A stretch of 50,780 nt of DNA from a virus, in IMG/VR virus record IMGVR_UViG_3300026097_000031, positions 1-50,780 of that record; one strand, given 5' to 3'. The notes beneath the pieces are model-generated. The model had not been told where the DNA came from. It did not search any database and was given only the letters and a program-made list of their open reading frames with translations. This document shows positions 26,793-34,282 of the stretch, piece by piece; positions within the stretch are counted from its first letter, which is position 1, and each line of letters begins with the position of its first letter. The translations under genes were made by a program, and so were the position numbers.

Positions 26793-27026
26793 ATGAACGC
26801 AACACCTACCGCTAGCCGCCCGTGGGATACCCCGGAATTCAACCCGGCCGGCCATAACGGCGGATGGATGGTCACGCTGCGCTGCTCATGCGGATGGCAG
26901 TACCGATTCGAGGCTGTCGATGTCGAGCAAGCGATCCAGGCGCACGAGGACCACGTCGATTCACAGTACGTCTTCGCCGGTCCTAACCGGCACGACGGAT
27001 CCATGTCGTGGACCCCGCTGTCATGA
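26793..27026 (+). CDS. 77-aa early protein with CxC motif
   Basis: ATG 26793 behind TGAGGCAATC. It contains LRCSCGWQYRFEAVD, then an acidic helix AIQAHEDHVDS. The CSCGW and His residues suggest a small zinc-binding fold of the type seen in many actinophage early proteins. It is first in the rightward operon and followed by a strong hairpin. The function is unknown. Confidence 0.75.
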   Translation: MNATPTASRPWDTPEFNPAGHNGGWMVTLRCSCGWQYRFEAVDVEQAIQAHEDHVDSQYVFAGPNRHDGSMSWTPLS

Positions 27027-27032
27027 GGCGAA

Positions 27033-27062
27033 ACACAGCAGCCCGCACCCGGGCTGCTGTGT
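27033..27062 (+). terminator. 13-bp hairpin after the first early gene
   Basis: ACACAGCAGCCCG (27033-27045) and CGGGCTGCTGTGT (27050-27062) form a perfect stem with a 4-nt loop. A smaller stem follows (27064-27070/27080-27086). There is no U-tract; it may attenuate or stabilise the early transcript. Confidence 0.65.
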
Positions 27063-27121
27063 CGACCCGGACTGTCCGCCCGGGTCCTGATGAGCCAAGG
27101 ACAGACATGAGAGGAATCACC

Positions 27122-28009
27122 ATGACGACAGCACTCACCTACCCTGAGCGGTTGATCCGCGATGGCGAATTTGGCGAGGGACTCAACCTAGGCGCGTCGC
27201 TCGACATCGACGCGCTGCGGCCCCGGCTGCGGGCTGCGCGGGACGCGTGGAAGACGTACCGGGCTGCGCACGGTTTCAAGCCGGACGCGGCTGCGATGCT
27301 CACCCCGCCGGATGCTCAACCGAAACTAGGTAAGAGTGAGACCCCGGCGTACGGGCTCATGCTTGTACCGGCTGCGGGTCTCCCGGCCGAATTCTGGCCG
27401 GGATCCCGCCCGGTCAATGTCTGCCCTAGGGCTAGTGCGGGCTGCGCTGCGGCGTGCCTCGCCTACGCGGGCAAGGGTGCCATGAGCACAGTCCAGCGGG
27501 CCCGGGCTGTGCGGACCGGGTTTCTACTGGCGCACCCTTTCCACGCCGGGATCCTAATCGGGCACGAGGCTGCTAAGGCTGTCGAGAAGCACGGCGATAT
27601 CGCGCTGCGGCTTAACGTGCTGTCGGACATCCGGTGGGAATCGGTGGCCTACGGCGGGCTCATGGCGCTGCGCGGGCTAGGTGTCCGGCTGTACGACTAC
27701 ACAGCGTGGATGCCGCAGCAGCGCCATCAGGGCGCGCTGTCGATGCTCGACTACTCACTTACCTACAGCGCCAAGGAACCCGCACACACCCCGGACGATT
27801 ACCTAACCGGGGTGCTGTCGAGCGGCGGAACCGTGGCGATGCCATTCACCACGAGGAAAGGGCAACCGTTGCCGGAATCGTGGCAAGGATTCCGCGTGAT
27901 CGATGGTGACCTATCGGATGCGCGTTACGAGGATCCGGCGGGCGTGGTGGTGGGGCTGCGCCAGAAGGGTCGAGCGGTCGACGAAACCGGGTTCATCCGT
28001 CAAGCCTGA
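27122..28009 (+). CDS. GP88-family protein
   Basis: A 295-aa protein. I chose ATG 27122 (GAGAGGAATCACC upstream); the open frame extends to 27008. The motif CPRASAGCAAACLAYAGKG, with three cysteines, near residues 100-120 and the later LNVLSDIRWESVAYGGL and YDYTAWMPQQRHQG match the mycobacteriophage gene product 88 family. These may bind a metal or iron-sulfur cluster; the biochemical role is not established. It is an early gene between two strong hairpins. Confidence 0.8.
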   Translation: MTTALTYPERLIRDGEFGEGLNLGASLDIDALRPRLRAARDAWKTYRAAHGFKPDAAAMLTPPDAQPKLGKSETPAYGLMLVPAAGLPAEFWPGSRPVNVCPRASAGCAAACLAYAGKGAMSTVQRARAVRTGFLLAHPFHAGILIGHEAAKAVEKHGDIALRLNVLSDIRWESVAYGGLMALRGLGVRLYDYTAWMPQQRHQGALSMLDYSLTYSAKEPAHTPDDYLTGVLSSGGTVAMPFTTRKGQPLPESWQGFRVIDGDLSDARYEDPAGVVVGLRQKGRAVDETGFIRQA

Positions 28010-28022
28010 TTGCAAGTGCCTA

Positions 28023-28050
28023 GCAGCGCCGCACGGGGGTGCGGCGCTGC
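28023..28050 (+). terminator. 12-bp hairpin after the GP88 gene
   Basis: GCAGCGCCGCAC (28023-28034), GGGG loop, GTGCGGCGCTGC (28039-28050). A very stable stem without a U-run, 14 nt after the stop codon. Confidence 0.7.
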
Positions 28051-28113
28051 GGGGGACTCTCAATCGGGGGATCCACAGTCGAGCCCGCTACGGCGGGCGA
28101 GGAAGGCGGAATC

Positions 28114-28422
28114 ATGGCGGTACGCACACACACAGCGCGCATGAGCGCTGCGCGGTTAGCCCGCGCATACGCCGCGCACCATGAATGGCGCGGCACGCGT
28201 GGCGGATGGATTGTCGACCGGGAGGGGCGACAACTGGTCCAAGGGTGGACGAACCTAACCGGGCTGCTGGTGGGGCTAGGTGTCATCGAAGAGGGCACCG
28301 GGATCCTGTGGGGACGTGAGCGGGCACTCACCCCGGACAGTCCTAGCCCGGTCGACCGGGGCAGGCGGATGGGCACCCGGCTGCGGGCTGCCCATTACCG
28401 GGCGCGGGGGTGGCGACCATGA
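28114..28422 (+). CDS. 102-aa hypothetical basic protein
   Basis: ATG 28114 behind GAGGAAGGCGGA. Rich in R, A and W (MSAARLARAYAAHHEWRGT, GRRMGTRLRAAHYRARGWRP). A central GGWIVDREGRQLVQGWTNL looks like a small beta unit. Its stop overlaps the next start as ATGA. It may bind nucleic acid; no family is recognised. Confidence 0.7.
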   Translation: MAVRTHTARMSAARLARAYAAHHEWRGTRGGWIVDREGRQLVQGWTNLTGLLVGLGVIEEGTGILWGRERALTPDSPSPVDRGRRMGTRLRAAHYRARGWRP

Positions 28423-28604
28423 GCGCACAGCGGGGAAGCCGCATCGTGAAGGGCGACCGGGTGACGGTCGACCTAGGGGAGGGGAACCCGTACACCGGGA
28501 GGGGCGGGCGGGTGGTCTCTTTCATCCCTCGCTCGAATCTGGTTCACGTCATGGTGGCGGGGGCACTCATCGCGGTGCCGTTGACGGGGCTGGTTCGGGA
28601 GTGA
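28419..28604 (+). CDS. 61-aa KOW-like small beta protein
   Basis: ATG 28419 is coupled to the previous gene. GSRIVKGDRVTVDLGEGNP and GGRVVSFIPRSNLVHVMVAG read as a small barrel similar to KOW/SH3-like folds, with alternating Val and Gly. It may interact with RNA polymerase or nucleic acid, from fold resemblance only. Confidence 0.65.
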   Translation: MSAQRGSRIVKGDRVTVDLGEGNPYTGRGGRVVSFIPRSNLVHVMVAGALIAVPLTGLVRE

Positions 28605-28715
28605 GCCGAAACCGGGGCCGGGTCGAGCGCGTCGAGCGCTCGATGCGGTCCTGGTCCGGGGCGGGTGCCGCCGTCCCGCTGAAGAGGCAGGCAACTATGA
28701 GTAAGGAGCGAAACC

Positions 28716-29375
28716 ATGAAGAGGAAAGAACTGGTCAAGGGAGTGGACTATGCGGTGCAGCGTCTCTACGCCCGGTCATACCGGCCGCACCCGGACCGTC
28801 TCACCTATGTCGGTGAGACTGAAGCGAGGTTCGGCAGCGGCTACGTGTCGTCCGAATTGATCCCGGCTGACTCGCCGGAGGCTGAGGCGCTCGACCGTCG
28901 CTTCGTCGATGTCGTCGAGGTCGACGGGAAGTGGCACTACGTGCGCACGTGGGGCTACAAGCCGGGGAAGAGCCGCCGGGCTGTGTTCGTGTGGTGGACA
29001 CAGCACTCGACCCCGAAGTTGATGGTCACGGTGATCCCGTTCGGGGAGTCCATCGAATGCACGTGGGCAGACTACGAGCAGATTGTCCGTGAGCGGACCC
29101 GCGCTCACTTGGAGCAAGAAGCCGCCAGGGATCGGCGACGTGAGTACAACATGGGGCTGATGATGGCTGCGGTGGAGATCCTCGACCAGGTCGAGGGGCT
29201 GGACTTCTACCGGCTGTTCAGCGTGGATCGTGACAAACTCGCGGAGTACTTTGATGGCGAGTACGAATGGCGGCCGGATTACCTGTGGAAGAGGGCAGCG
29301 CCGATTGTTCACGCTGTGCTGGTGACGCATGGCTGGGATCCGGACCTGGTGGACCTGGCGAGGCGGTGGTCATGA
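28716..29375 (+). CDS. 219-aa early protein of unknown function
   Basis: ATG 28716 behind AAGGAGCGAAACC. Two parts: an N-terminal beta-rich half (DRRFVDVVEVDGKWHYVRTW, WWTQHSTPKLMVTVIPFGES) and a helical C-terminal half (GLMMAAVEILDQVEGLDFY). The segment LYRLFSVDRDKLAEYFDGEY-like at the end is not recognised. It is the largest unknown in the early operon and overlaps the next start. Confidence 0.75.
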   Translation: MKRKELVKGVDYAVQRLYARSYRPHPDRLTYVGETEARFGSGYVSSELIPADSPEAEALDRRFVDVVEVDGKWHYVRTWGYKPGKSRRAVFVWWTQHSTPKLMVTVIPFGESIECTWADYEQIVRERTRAHLEQEAARDRRREYNMGLMMAAVEILDQVEGLDFYRLFSVDRDKLAEYFDGEYEWRPDYLWKRAAPIVHAVLVTHGWDPDLVDLARRWS

Positions 29376-29509
29376 GCGTGACGGTGATGCTGACCGACGA
29401 GTCGGCCGTGACCCTGCCGTATGACGATGCTGTGCGGCTGTACATCCGACTGCGCTGGGCGTTGGACCGGGCGCAGCGTGACGCAGACACAGATGGGGAG
29501 GGGTCGTGA
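29372..29509 (+). CDS. 45-aa small protein
   Basis: ATG 29372 overlaps the previous stop (ATGA). MSVTVMLTDESAVTLPYDDA, then RLYIRLRWALDRAQRDADTD: beta strand plus helix. Its stop overlaps the next GTG. Short but fully coupled, so likely real. Confidence 0.6.
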   Translation: MSVTVMLTDESAVTLPYDDAVRLYIRLRWALDRAQRDADTDGEGS

Positions 29510-29664
29510 GCGCTGTGCTGGTGCTGCTGTTCCTAGGTTCGGTCGCTGTCGCCCTGGTGCTGGTGCATCAGGACGGCATGCGGCTGGGCCGAGAGCAAAA
29601 CGCTGACCATGAACCTGAATTTGACACGAACGTAAGAACCCGACAGAATCATCCCTGTAAGTAA
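29506..29664 (+). CDS. 52-aa single-TM protein
   Basis: GTG 29506 overlaps the previous stop. The first 20 residues are a membrane helix (AVLVLLFLGSVAVALVLV); the rest is polar and basic. It is below common ORF size limits. The promoter of the next gene lies within its 3' end. Confidence 0.6.
   Translation: MSAVLVLLFLGSVAVALVLVHQDGMRLGREQNADHEPEFDTNVRTRQNHPCK
29621..29649 (+). promoter_or_regulatory. Sigma-70-type promoter for the DUF932 gene
   Basis: TTGACA (29621-29626), 17-nt spacer, CAGAAT (29644-29649). Transcription would start near 29656, before ATG 29690. Confidence 0.6.
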
Positions 29665-29689
29665 TTCCACTACACGATTGGAGCACGAC

Positions 29690-30724
29690 ATGGCACACGA
29701 ACTAGAGATCCGCGAAGACGGCAGCGCCGCTGCCTTCATGGGCCGCACCCCCGGGTGGCATGGCCTAGGAGTTGTCGTCGACGACGACAACTACGACATG
29801 GAGCAGGCGCTGCTCATGTCCCGCATGCGCTACGAGTTCTCCCTCACCCCGACCGTGGTCGAGGTGGACGGGCGGACCGTGCCCGTGGCCAATGACAAGC
29901 ACGCTGTGCTGCGCCGCAACATCGATGACCCCTCCGACATTCGCGCCTTCGGCGGGTCCCTGTCGGAGAAGTACAAGGTCCACACGCTGCTCGACATGTG
30001 GGGCTGGATCGATGAAGTGCTGGGCGAGGGAGCCAAGGTCGAGACCCTGGGCAACCTGCACGACGGCGCTCAGTCCTTCGTCACGGTGCGCATGCCCCAG
30101 GGTGCGTTGCAGGCCACGCACAACGATGAAGTGGCCATGTACTTGACGGTGTCCACCCGCCACGACGGTGGCGGTTCGACGACAGCGTCGGTGTCCCCGG
30201 TGCGTGTCGTATGCGCAAACACCCTGGCCGCAGCCGACACGGCAGCGGTCACCGGGAGAGTGTCGGTGCGTCACAACATCGACCTGGCTGAGGCTAGCGA
30301 GGAGGCAGCCCGACGGGTGTTGCGGATCGCTGACCGGCAGGCTGAAGAGGTGGAGGCGCTGTACTCCACGCTGAAGACCGTGGAACTGGACGCTGCTGCG
30401 ATGGAGAAGATCGTGCATGACCTGTTCCCGATCCCGGAGCACGTCATGAAGAAGTCCTACGACGACATGACCACGGGTGAGAAGCGGCAGTTCTCGCTGG
30501 GCTGGAAGGCCCGCACGGGAGTGATGGATCTGCAAGAGTCCAGCCCGTACCGGGCTGAGGGTTCCGACGGTTGGAGCCTGTACCAGGCGGCAGTCGAGTA
30601 CGCCGACTACTACGCCCCGGTTAAGGGCAAGGACCTGGACAAGCGCCGCGCTGAGCGGGTGCTGGCAGGGAAGGCTGACGGGGTGAAGACCCGGGCCCTC
30701 GACCTGATCTTGGCTCGCGCCTGA
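29690..30724 (+). CDS. DUF932 / phage-plasmid-like protein (TIGR03299 type)
   Basis: A 344-aa protein. I chose ATG 29690 (TTGGAGC upstream); a TTG at 29678 is in frame. Typical features: TPGWHGLGVVVDDDNYDMEQAL at the start, then AFGGSLSEKYKVHT, VTVRMPQGALQATHND and VRVVCANTLAAADT in the middle, and a helical C-terminus with KGKDLDKRRAERVLAG. Members are common in phages and plasmids; the molecular function is not settled. It has its own promoter and terminator, so it is probably strongly expressed early. Confidence 0.85.
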   Translation: MAHELEIREDGSAAAFMGRTPGWHGLGVVVDDDNYDMEQALLMSRMRYEFSLTPTVVEVDGRTVPVANDKHAVLRRNIDDPSDIRAFGGSLSEKYKVHTLLDMWGWIDEVLGEGAKVETLGNLHDGAQSFVTVRMPQGALQATHNDEVAMYLTVSTRHDGGGSTTASVSPVRVVCANTLAAADTAAVTGRVSVRHNIDLAEASEEAARRVLRIADRQAEEVEALYSTLKTVELDAAAMEKIVHDLFPIPEHVMKKSYDDMTTGEKRQFSLGWKARTGVMDLQESSPYRAEGSDGWSLYQAAVEYADYYAPVKGKDLDKRRAERVLAGKADGVKTRALDLILARA

Positions 30725-30748
30725 TCGCAAGATCCAAGCAACGCTGCA

Positions 30749-30775
30749 GGGGTCGGGGCGGTGAGCCCCGGCCCC
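30749..30775 (+). terminator. Intrinsic terminator after DUF932
   Basis: GGGGTCGGGGC (30749-30759) pairs with GCCCCGGCCCC (30765-30775), followed by TGTTTG. Confidence 0.75.
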
Positions 30776-30833
30776 TGTTTGCGTCTTACGGGGGTAGACT
30801 GGTGCATATCGACACACGAGGAGAGACACAACC

Positions 30834-31121
30834 ATGGACATATTGACGCTGCTGTGGGAGTCGTACACGACGTACCCAGCGCTGCCATTCATAGCCACCG
30901 GACCGCTGATCGTCGTGATGATCATCGTGTCCCCCATCATCGGGCTGGTCTTGACGTGGGGGTTCGTGTTGGGGCTGCTGGATCGGCGGAAGAGCAAGCC
31001 GGTGCCACGGTTCTCGCACGAGGCTGCTATTCAAGATGAACTGGCCCGAAGGAAGCGGGAGCGGGAACGCATAGAGAGGATGATGAAGGAATGTCGAGGA
31101 GAGACGAGACAGTTGCGGTGA
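30834..31121 (+). CDS. Membrane protein with charged tail
   Basis: A 95-aa protein, ATG 30834 behind GAGGAGAGACACAACC. One or two hydrophobic helices (~18-50, FIATGPLIVVMIIVSPIIGL and VLTWGFVLGLL), then a basic amphipathic tail (ARRKRERERIERMMKE). It may be a superinfection or host-membrane factor; no family is recognised. Confidence 0.7.
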   Translation: MDILTLLWESYTTYPALPFIATGPLIVVMIIVSPIIGLVLTWGFVLGLLDRRKSKPVPRFSHEAAIQDELARRKRERERIERMMKECRGETRQLR

Positions 31122-31276
31122 CGATGACCCGGTTCGAGGCTCGCACCCTGGCGTACTGCCTGGACCGCACGTACGAGGAGACGGTGGGAGAGCCCGCCGT
31201 GAAGATCGCTAGAGAGTTCCGTGACATCTTCATGGCGGCGGCGAAAAGCGGGGAGGCCATCGATGCGCAGGACTGA
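31091..31276 (+). CDS. 61-aa hypothetical protein
   Basis: ATG 31091 behind GAAGGA. It overlaps the membrane protein end by 31 nt and the next gene by 14 nt. Helical (FEARTLAYCLDRTYEETVGE). No recognised motif. Confidence 0.6.
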   Translation: MSRRDETVAVTMTRFEARTLAYCLDRTYEETVGEPAVKIAREFRDIFMAAAKSGEAIDAQD

Positions 31277-31460
31277 CATCGATGCCTCGACTGGATCGCA
31301 AGAACCAGTCAAGGCGACCACGTTTGGCTACTGCTTGGACGGGTTCTGCTCGTCCTGCCCGGTGACCATTCACGTGCAACGCAAGGAAGGCAAGGACACC
31401 TACGAACGTAGGTACATCTGTGACTGTGAATGTCACAGGAACACATCGAAGGAGGAATAA
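31263..31460 (+). CDS. 65-aa cysteine-rich small protein
   Basis: ATG 31263. Cysteines in YCLDGFCSSCP and YICDCECHRN give a CxxxxCxxC ... CxCxC pattern, typical of a zinc-binding fold in actinophage early proteins. The start overlaps the previous gene. Confidence 0.65.
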   Translation: MRRTDIDASTGSQEPVKATTFGYCLDGFCSSCPVTIHVQRKEGKDTYERRYICDCECHRNTSKEE

Positions 31461-31462
31461 GC

Positions 31463-31987
31463 ATGTACATATATACGAAGCGGGGAATGGTGGCTGTTGC
31501 TGCCTATGACCCGGAGCGCAAGAACCGTGCCACGTGGCTGATCGATGAGCAGCGGGAGATGCTGCACGACGAGGCGGCTGCAGGGTCACCGATCCTGCTG
31601 GTGCGGGGCTGGCACAACCAGGTCATCGCTGACCTGGTCGGGTCGGGCACTTGCGTGTACTACGACCCGGACGCTGACTACCCGTACCGGGCTCTCGTGC
31701 GGCCCGGGGATCTGGCGAGAGCCGTGGCACGGGAAGTGTTCAACATTGACTACCGGTCGCTGAAGGTGGCGGTCGGCAACTCGCACGACACGCTGTACTG
31801 CGGCACGTTGTGGAACGTGCATGAGGAAACGAAGGAACGGCACGACGACCGCATCGAAGAGGATGAGGAACTGCCGGACTTCTTGGAGTACGTCGACAGC
31901 GTCGGCTGGATGGACGACTTCGATCAAGAGACACGTGACCGGATCTTGCGTAGGCAGGGTTTCACGATCAATCGGGGTCAGGACTAG
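31463..31987 (+). CDS. 174-aa hypothetical protein
   Basis: ATG 31463 behind GAAGGAGGAATAAGC. It starts MYIYTKRGMVAVAAYDPERK, has SPILLVRGWHNQVIADLVGSG in the middle and an acidic C-terminus (RIEEDEELPDFLEYVDS). It could be a small alpha/beta fold. No family is recognised. Confidence 0.7.
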   Translation: MYIYTKRGMVAVAAYDPERKNRATWLIDEQREMLHDEAAAGSPILLVRGWHNQVIADLVGSGTCVYYDPDADYPYRALVRPGDLARAVAREVFNIDYRSLKVAVGNSHDTLYCGTLWNVHEETKERHDDRIEEDEELPDFLEYVDSVGWMDDFDQETRDRILRRQGFTINRGQD

Positions 31988-32472
31988 TGGCCCCTCGTAC
32001 TCGCGTTCTTCGTGATGCCCGACCGAATGTGGAGGTGACGTGGGTGAAGCAGATGCCTCGTCGAACATCGACTACGCGTGAGCAGAACCTTGCCCTGGCC
32101 CGGGAGATTGCCTCCCGGCCAGGGAAGTGGGCTCTGGTGAAGCCGTACCCGCCGACCGATAAGGGGTACAAGACAGCGAACTATCGGGCGAATGACATGC
32201 GCAGGCCGAAGCATGCGTTCTCTCAGGTGGGCTGGTTCCAGTATCAGATCCGTTTCGACCCGTTGTATGACGGGAAGGTTGAGGGTCGGGATGACGATGA
32301 GCGTGGAGCGTGGCTGCTGCTGGCGGTGTGCCGGGAGAAGCACAAGCGGGATGTTGAGGACATCCCGATGGAGGAGCGGTTCTTATTCACGACGGATGGG
32401 GAGGAGGCTGCTGGTGCGTCGGTCGAGGAAGAACGAGAGGGAGGCGCTGAAGCAGATTATTTCGGAGCCTAG
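31987..32472 (+). CDS. 161-aa hypothetical protein
   Basis: GTG 31987 overlaps the previous TAG by one base. Residues ~27-110 (TTREQNLALAREIASRPGKW, ALVKPYPPTDKGYKTANY) look like a basic single-domain fold containing a WFQYQIRFDPLYDGK strand. The C-terminus is Glu-rich. Segments resemble small actinophage proteins with a KPY...KxxYxxAxxRA pattern, function unknown. Confidence 0.65.
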   Translation: MAPRTRVLRDARPNVEVTWVKQMPRRTSTTREQNLALAREIASRPGKWALVKPYPPTDKGYKTANYRANDMRRPKHAFSQVGWFQYQIRFDPLYDGKVEGRDDDERGAWLLLAVCREKHKRDVEDIPMEERFLFTTDGEEAAGASVEEEREGGAEADYFGA

Positions 32473-32479
32473 TGAGGAC

Positions 32480-32710
32480 ATGGATCAGGTGTTGGCTGAT
32501 GGTGCTGTCGCCGTCATCAACACGTTCATGGATTCGCGAGAGTTCTATGTTGTGGGGTTGCGGTTGGAGGGTGGACAGTCCGGGCTTTACGGCCCGTACT
32601 TGTCCAAATCAGAGGCTCAAAAGGCTCTCTCCCGGCTCGTAAGCCCGCTGCCTAATACGGAAACGCAAGCCGCCATTTGGCGGCTGTATGACATACCTGA
32701 GGAGGTTTAA
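32480..32710 (+). CDS. 76-aa hypothetical protein
   Basis: ATG 32480 behind AGTGAGGAC. FYVVGLRLEGGQSGLYGPYL then SKSEAQKALSRLVSPLP suggests a beta hairpin plus helix. It ends 3 nt before the HTH regulator gene, so the two are co-transcribed. Confidence 0.65.
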   Translation: MDQVLADGAVAVINTFMDSREFYVVGLRLEGGQSGLYGPYLSKSEAQKALSRLVSPLPNTETQAAIWRLYDIPEEV

Positions 32711-32713
32711 ATC

Positions 32714-33139
32714 ATGGCGAGAAAGAGAGTGCTACCAACCGACAGCACGTTGGCTGACATGGCGACACGAATGACGCATCAGCAGATAGCCGATGAGGTG
32801 TATCGGCAGACTGGTTACCGGGTGGGTAGGTCGAGCGTCTCAGCAGCCCTGTCCAGGGCTGGGGAGACAACACCGAAGCCACGTAAGGCGACGGTGCCGT
32901 GGCGGGTGGCTGAGCGGCACAGCGGCCGCTACCAGTTGGTGATGCTGCGTTGCTTGGATCGACGCAACAAGGGCGAGTCGATGCCGCTGGAGTATGAGCG
33001 GCGGTTGAATGCATGGCTGGCTCGCATGGATCGCGACAACGCTGTTGTCGCTTACTGCCGCTCGACTGATGAGGGGTTCTTCTATGTTCCACGTGAGCCT
33101 GGGGATGTGGGGTATGTGCGTCGAGAGGAGATTGTTTAG
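32714..33139 (+). CDS. Helix-turn-helix regulator, paralogue of the 42240-42671 protein
   Basis: A 141-aa protein, ATG 32714 behind GAGGAGGTTTAAATC-type spacing (GAGG about 10 nt upstream). HTH: MTHQQIADEVYRQTGYRVGRSSVSAALSRAG, written here in two parts around residues 20-50. The C-terminal half (YQLVMLRCLDRRNKGES, LNAWLARMDRDNAVVAYC, GFFYVPREPGD) aligns by eye along its whole length with the leftward regulator at 42240-42671. The family is common in actinophages. CATG operator-like sites follow the gene. Confidence 0.8.
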   Translation: MARKRVLPTDSTLADMATRMTHQQIADEVYRQTGYRVGRSSVSAALSRAGETTPKPRKATVPWRVAERHSGRYQLVMLRCLDRRNKGESMPLEYERRLNAWLARMDRDNAVVAYCRSTDEGFFYVPREPGDVGYVRREEIV

Positions 33140-33166
33140 CGCGCATATTTGCAACACCCTGCCAGT

Positions 33167-33195
33167 CATGATTTGACAGGCATGCTACAATCATG
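33167..33195 (+). promoter_or_regulatory. CATG operator-like sites around an extended -10
   Basis: CATGATT (33167-33173) and AATCATG (33189-33195) form an inverted repeat, with another CATG at 33181-33184. TGCTACAAT (33183-33191) is a good extended -10 element. The same ATCATGTC word occurs in the operator cluster at 42747-42822. It would control the metallopeptidase gene. Confidence 0.5.
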
Positions 33196-33233
33196 TCATC
33201 GCTGCAAAACCAAAACGAGAGGAGTGGCAGCAA

Positions 33234-34040
33234 ATGCGCACACAACGAGACACCCAACGAAGCAAAGTCTACGCAGCCGAAAACGCCTGCTCATGGACAC
33301 AGTTCGGCCAAACCATCCCCACCGACCAACTCCAAACCTGGGCCTACAAAAACGTCTTCTCACGAGCCTGGTACCGCCGCCGCTGGGGCAACCACGCACC
33401 ACGCATCACCACCGGAGCACGAGGCAGAGGACTAGCCCGGGGCTCCTACCTCATCAAACTAGGAGTCGCCTCCCGAAACCCATGGGTCATGTGCCACGAA
33501 ATCGCACACACCCTCACCCCCACCGACGCAGGACACGGCCCCGAATTCGCACGCGTCTACCTCTTCCTCGTGGAACGAGTCATCGGCAAAGCCGAAGCCA
33601 AAGAACTGCGCGAAAAATTTCGGGAGCACCGCGTCAAAGTAGCGCCAGCAAAGAACCTGCTAGCCATCCGCTTCGCACCCGGCGAAGCACCCGCAGCAAT
33701 CAAACCACCGAAGCCCGCCAAGAAACCACGACGGCCCCGCAACTGGACCCCCGCCGACGTGCGGCGAGCCGCCGCCAAAGTCGGAGCAACCGTCCACCAC
33801 GACAAGAACCCCAGCAGCGGCTACCCAGTCCGGGGACTGTGGGATCTCGACGTGATCGCACCCGAAGGATACGAATGGGTCAGCGAAGGCTGGGACCTCG
33901 TCGACATCGACGAGACCCGAACCATCCTCAGCACCTACGCCTACCCCGAATCCGCCTTCACCGGCAGCGACCGCTGCCGTGAACTGATCACCCAGATCGA
34001 GGCCGGAATGCAAGAGACCAACAAGTCTGCTACTGTCTGA
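33234..34040 (+). CDS. Zinc metallopeptidase-like protein (TIGR04338-type)
   Basis: A 268-aa protein from ATG 33234 behind GAGAGGAGTGGCAGCAA. Motif H88-E89-I-A-H92-T ... H101-G-P-E104-F gives a thermolysin-type HExxH with a third His, as in the mycobacterial/phage family of putative metallohydrolases. A linker rich in P and K (~155-180) leads to a C-terminal domain with GYEWVSEGWDLVDID. Codon use is sharply C/A-ending, unlike the G-ending codons of the gene before it, suggesting separate acquisition. It is the last gene of the rightward operon. Confidence 0.78.
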   Translation: MRTQRDTQRSKVYAAENACSWTQFGQTIPTDQLQTWAYKNVFSRAWYRRRWGNHAPRITTGARGRGLARGSYLIKLGVASRNPWVMCHEIAHTLTPTDAGHGPEFARVYLFLVERVIGKAEAKELREKFREHRVKVAPAKNLLAIRFAPGEAPAAIKPPKPAKKPRRPRNWTPADVRRAAAKVGATVHHDKNPSSGYPVRGLWDLDVIAPEGYEWVSEGWDLVDIDETRTILSTYAYPESAFTGSDRCRELITQIEAGMQETNKSATV

Positions 34041-34109
34041 GAGTGACAGCGCCATGGCTGTCGCTCCTCTCGAAGAGGAGGGCCAAGATCTCCCCCGGTC
34101 TTGGCCCTC
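34041..34109. terminator. Three consecutive hairpins between convergent operons
   Basis: GAGTGACAGC/GCTGTCGCTC (34041-34066), CTCCTCT/AGAGGAG (34064-34080) and GAGGGCCAAGA/TCTTGGCCCTC (34078-34109, 11 bp). They begin 1 nt after the metallopeptidase stop. Confidence 0.75.
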
Positions 34110-34118
34110 CATAGAGAG

Positions 34119-34181
34119 AGCCCCAGGTGAGCACTAGTTAAGAGCGTCTAGTGCGTGGGAGGGGAAGCCCCACCTGGGGCT
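34119..34181. terminator. Three-way-junction-like structured terminator
   Basis: AGCCCCAGGTG (34119-34129) pairs with CACCTGGGGCT (34171-34181) and is followed by TTCTCTTT on the plus strand. Inside, GCACTAG/CTAGTGC (34131-34137/34148-34154) and a GGGG-AAG-CCCC hairpin (34161-34171) give a branched fold. It could be a bidirectional terminator or a stable RNA. Confidence 0.65.
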
Positions 34182-34235
34182 TTCTCTTTGCCCCAATCAC
34201 ATGTACCAGTACGCAAGCCACAACACAACGAAGCA

Positions 34236-34257
34236 GGCTGCCCCCGAAAGGGCAGCC
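34236..34257 (-). terminator. Hairpin after the sigma-like gene
   Basis: GGCTGCCC (34236-34243) and GGGCAGCC (34250-34257), 26 nt beyond the stop codon of the leftward operon's last gene. Confidence 0.6.
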
Positions 34258-34282
34258 CACAACAGGAACACATCAAGCACCG

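Noticed and set aside
26387-27004. ORFs in the 26.4-26.8 kb repeat block on both strands
   Set aside because: Their peptides are repeats of the DNA palindromes (e.g. DIDVDVD, RHRHRC) and have no start signals, except for the true 77-aa gene from 26793.
28601-28816. GTG ORF coupled to the KOW-like gene
   Set aside because: It has a GTGA coupling, but its second half lies out of frame over the 219-aa gene and the composition looks like a shadow.
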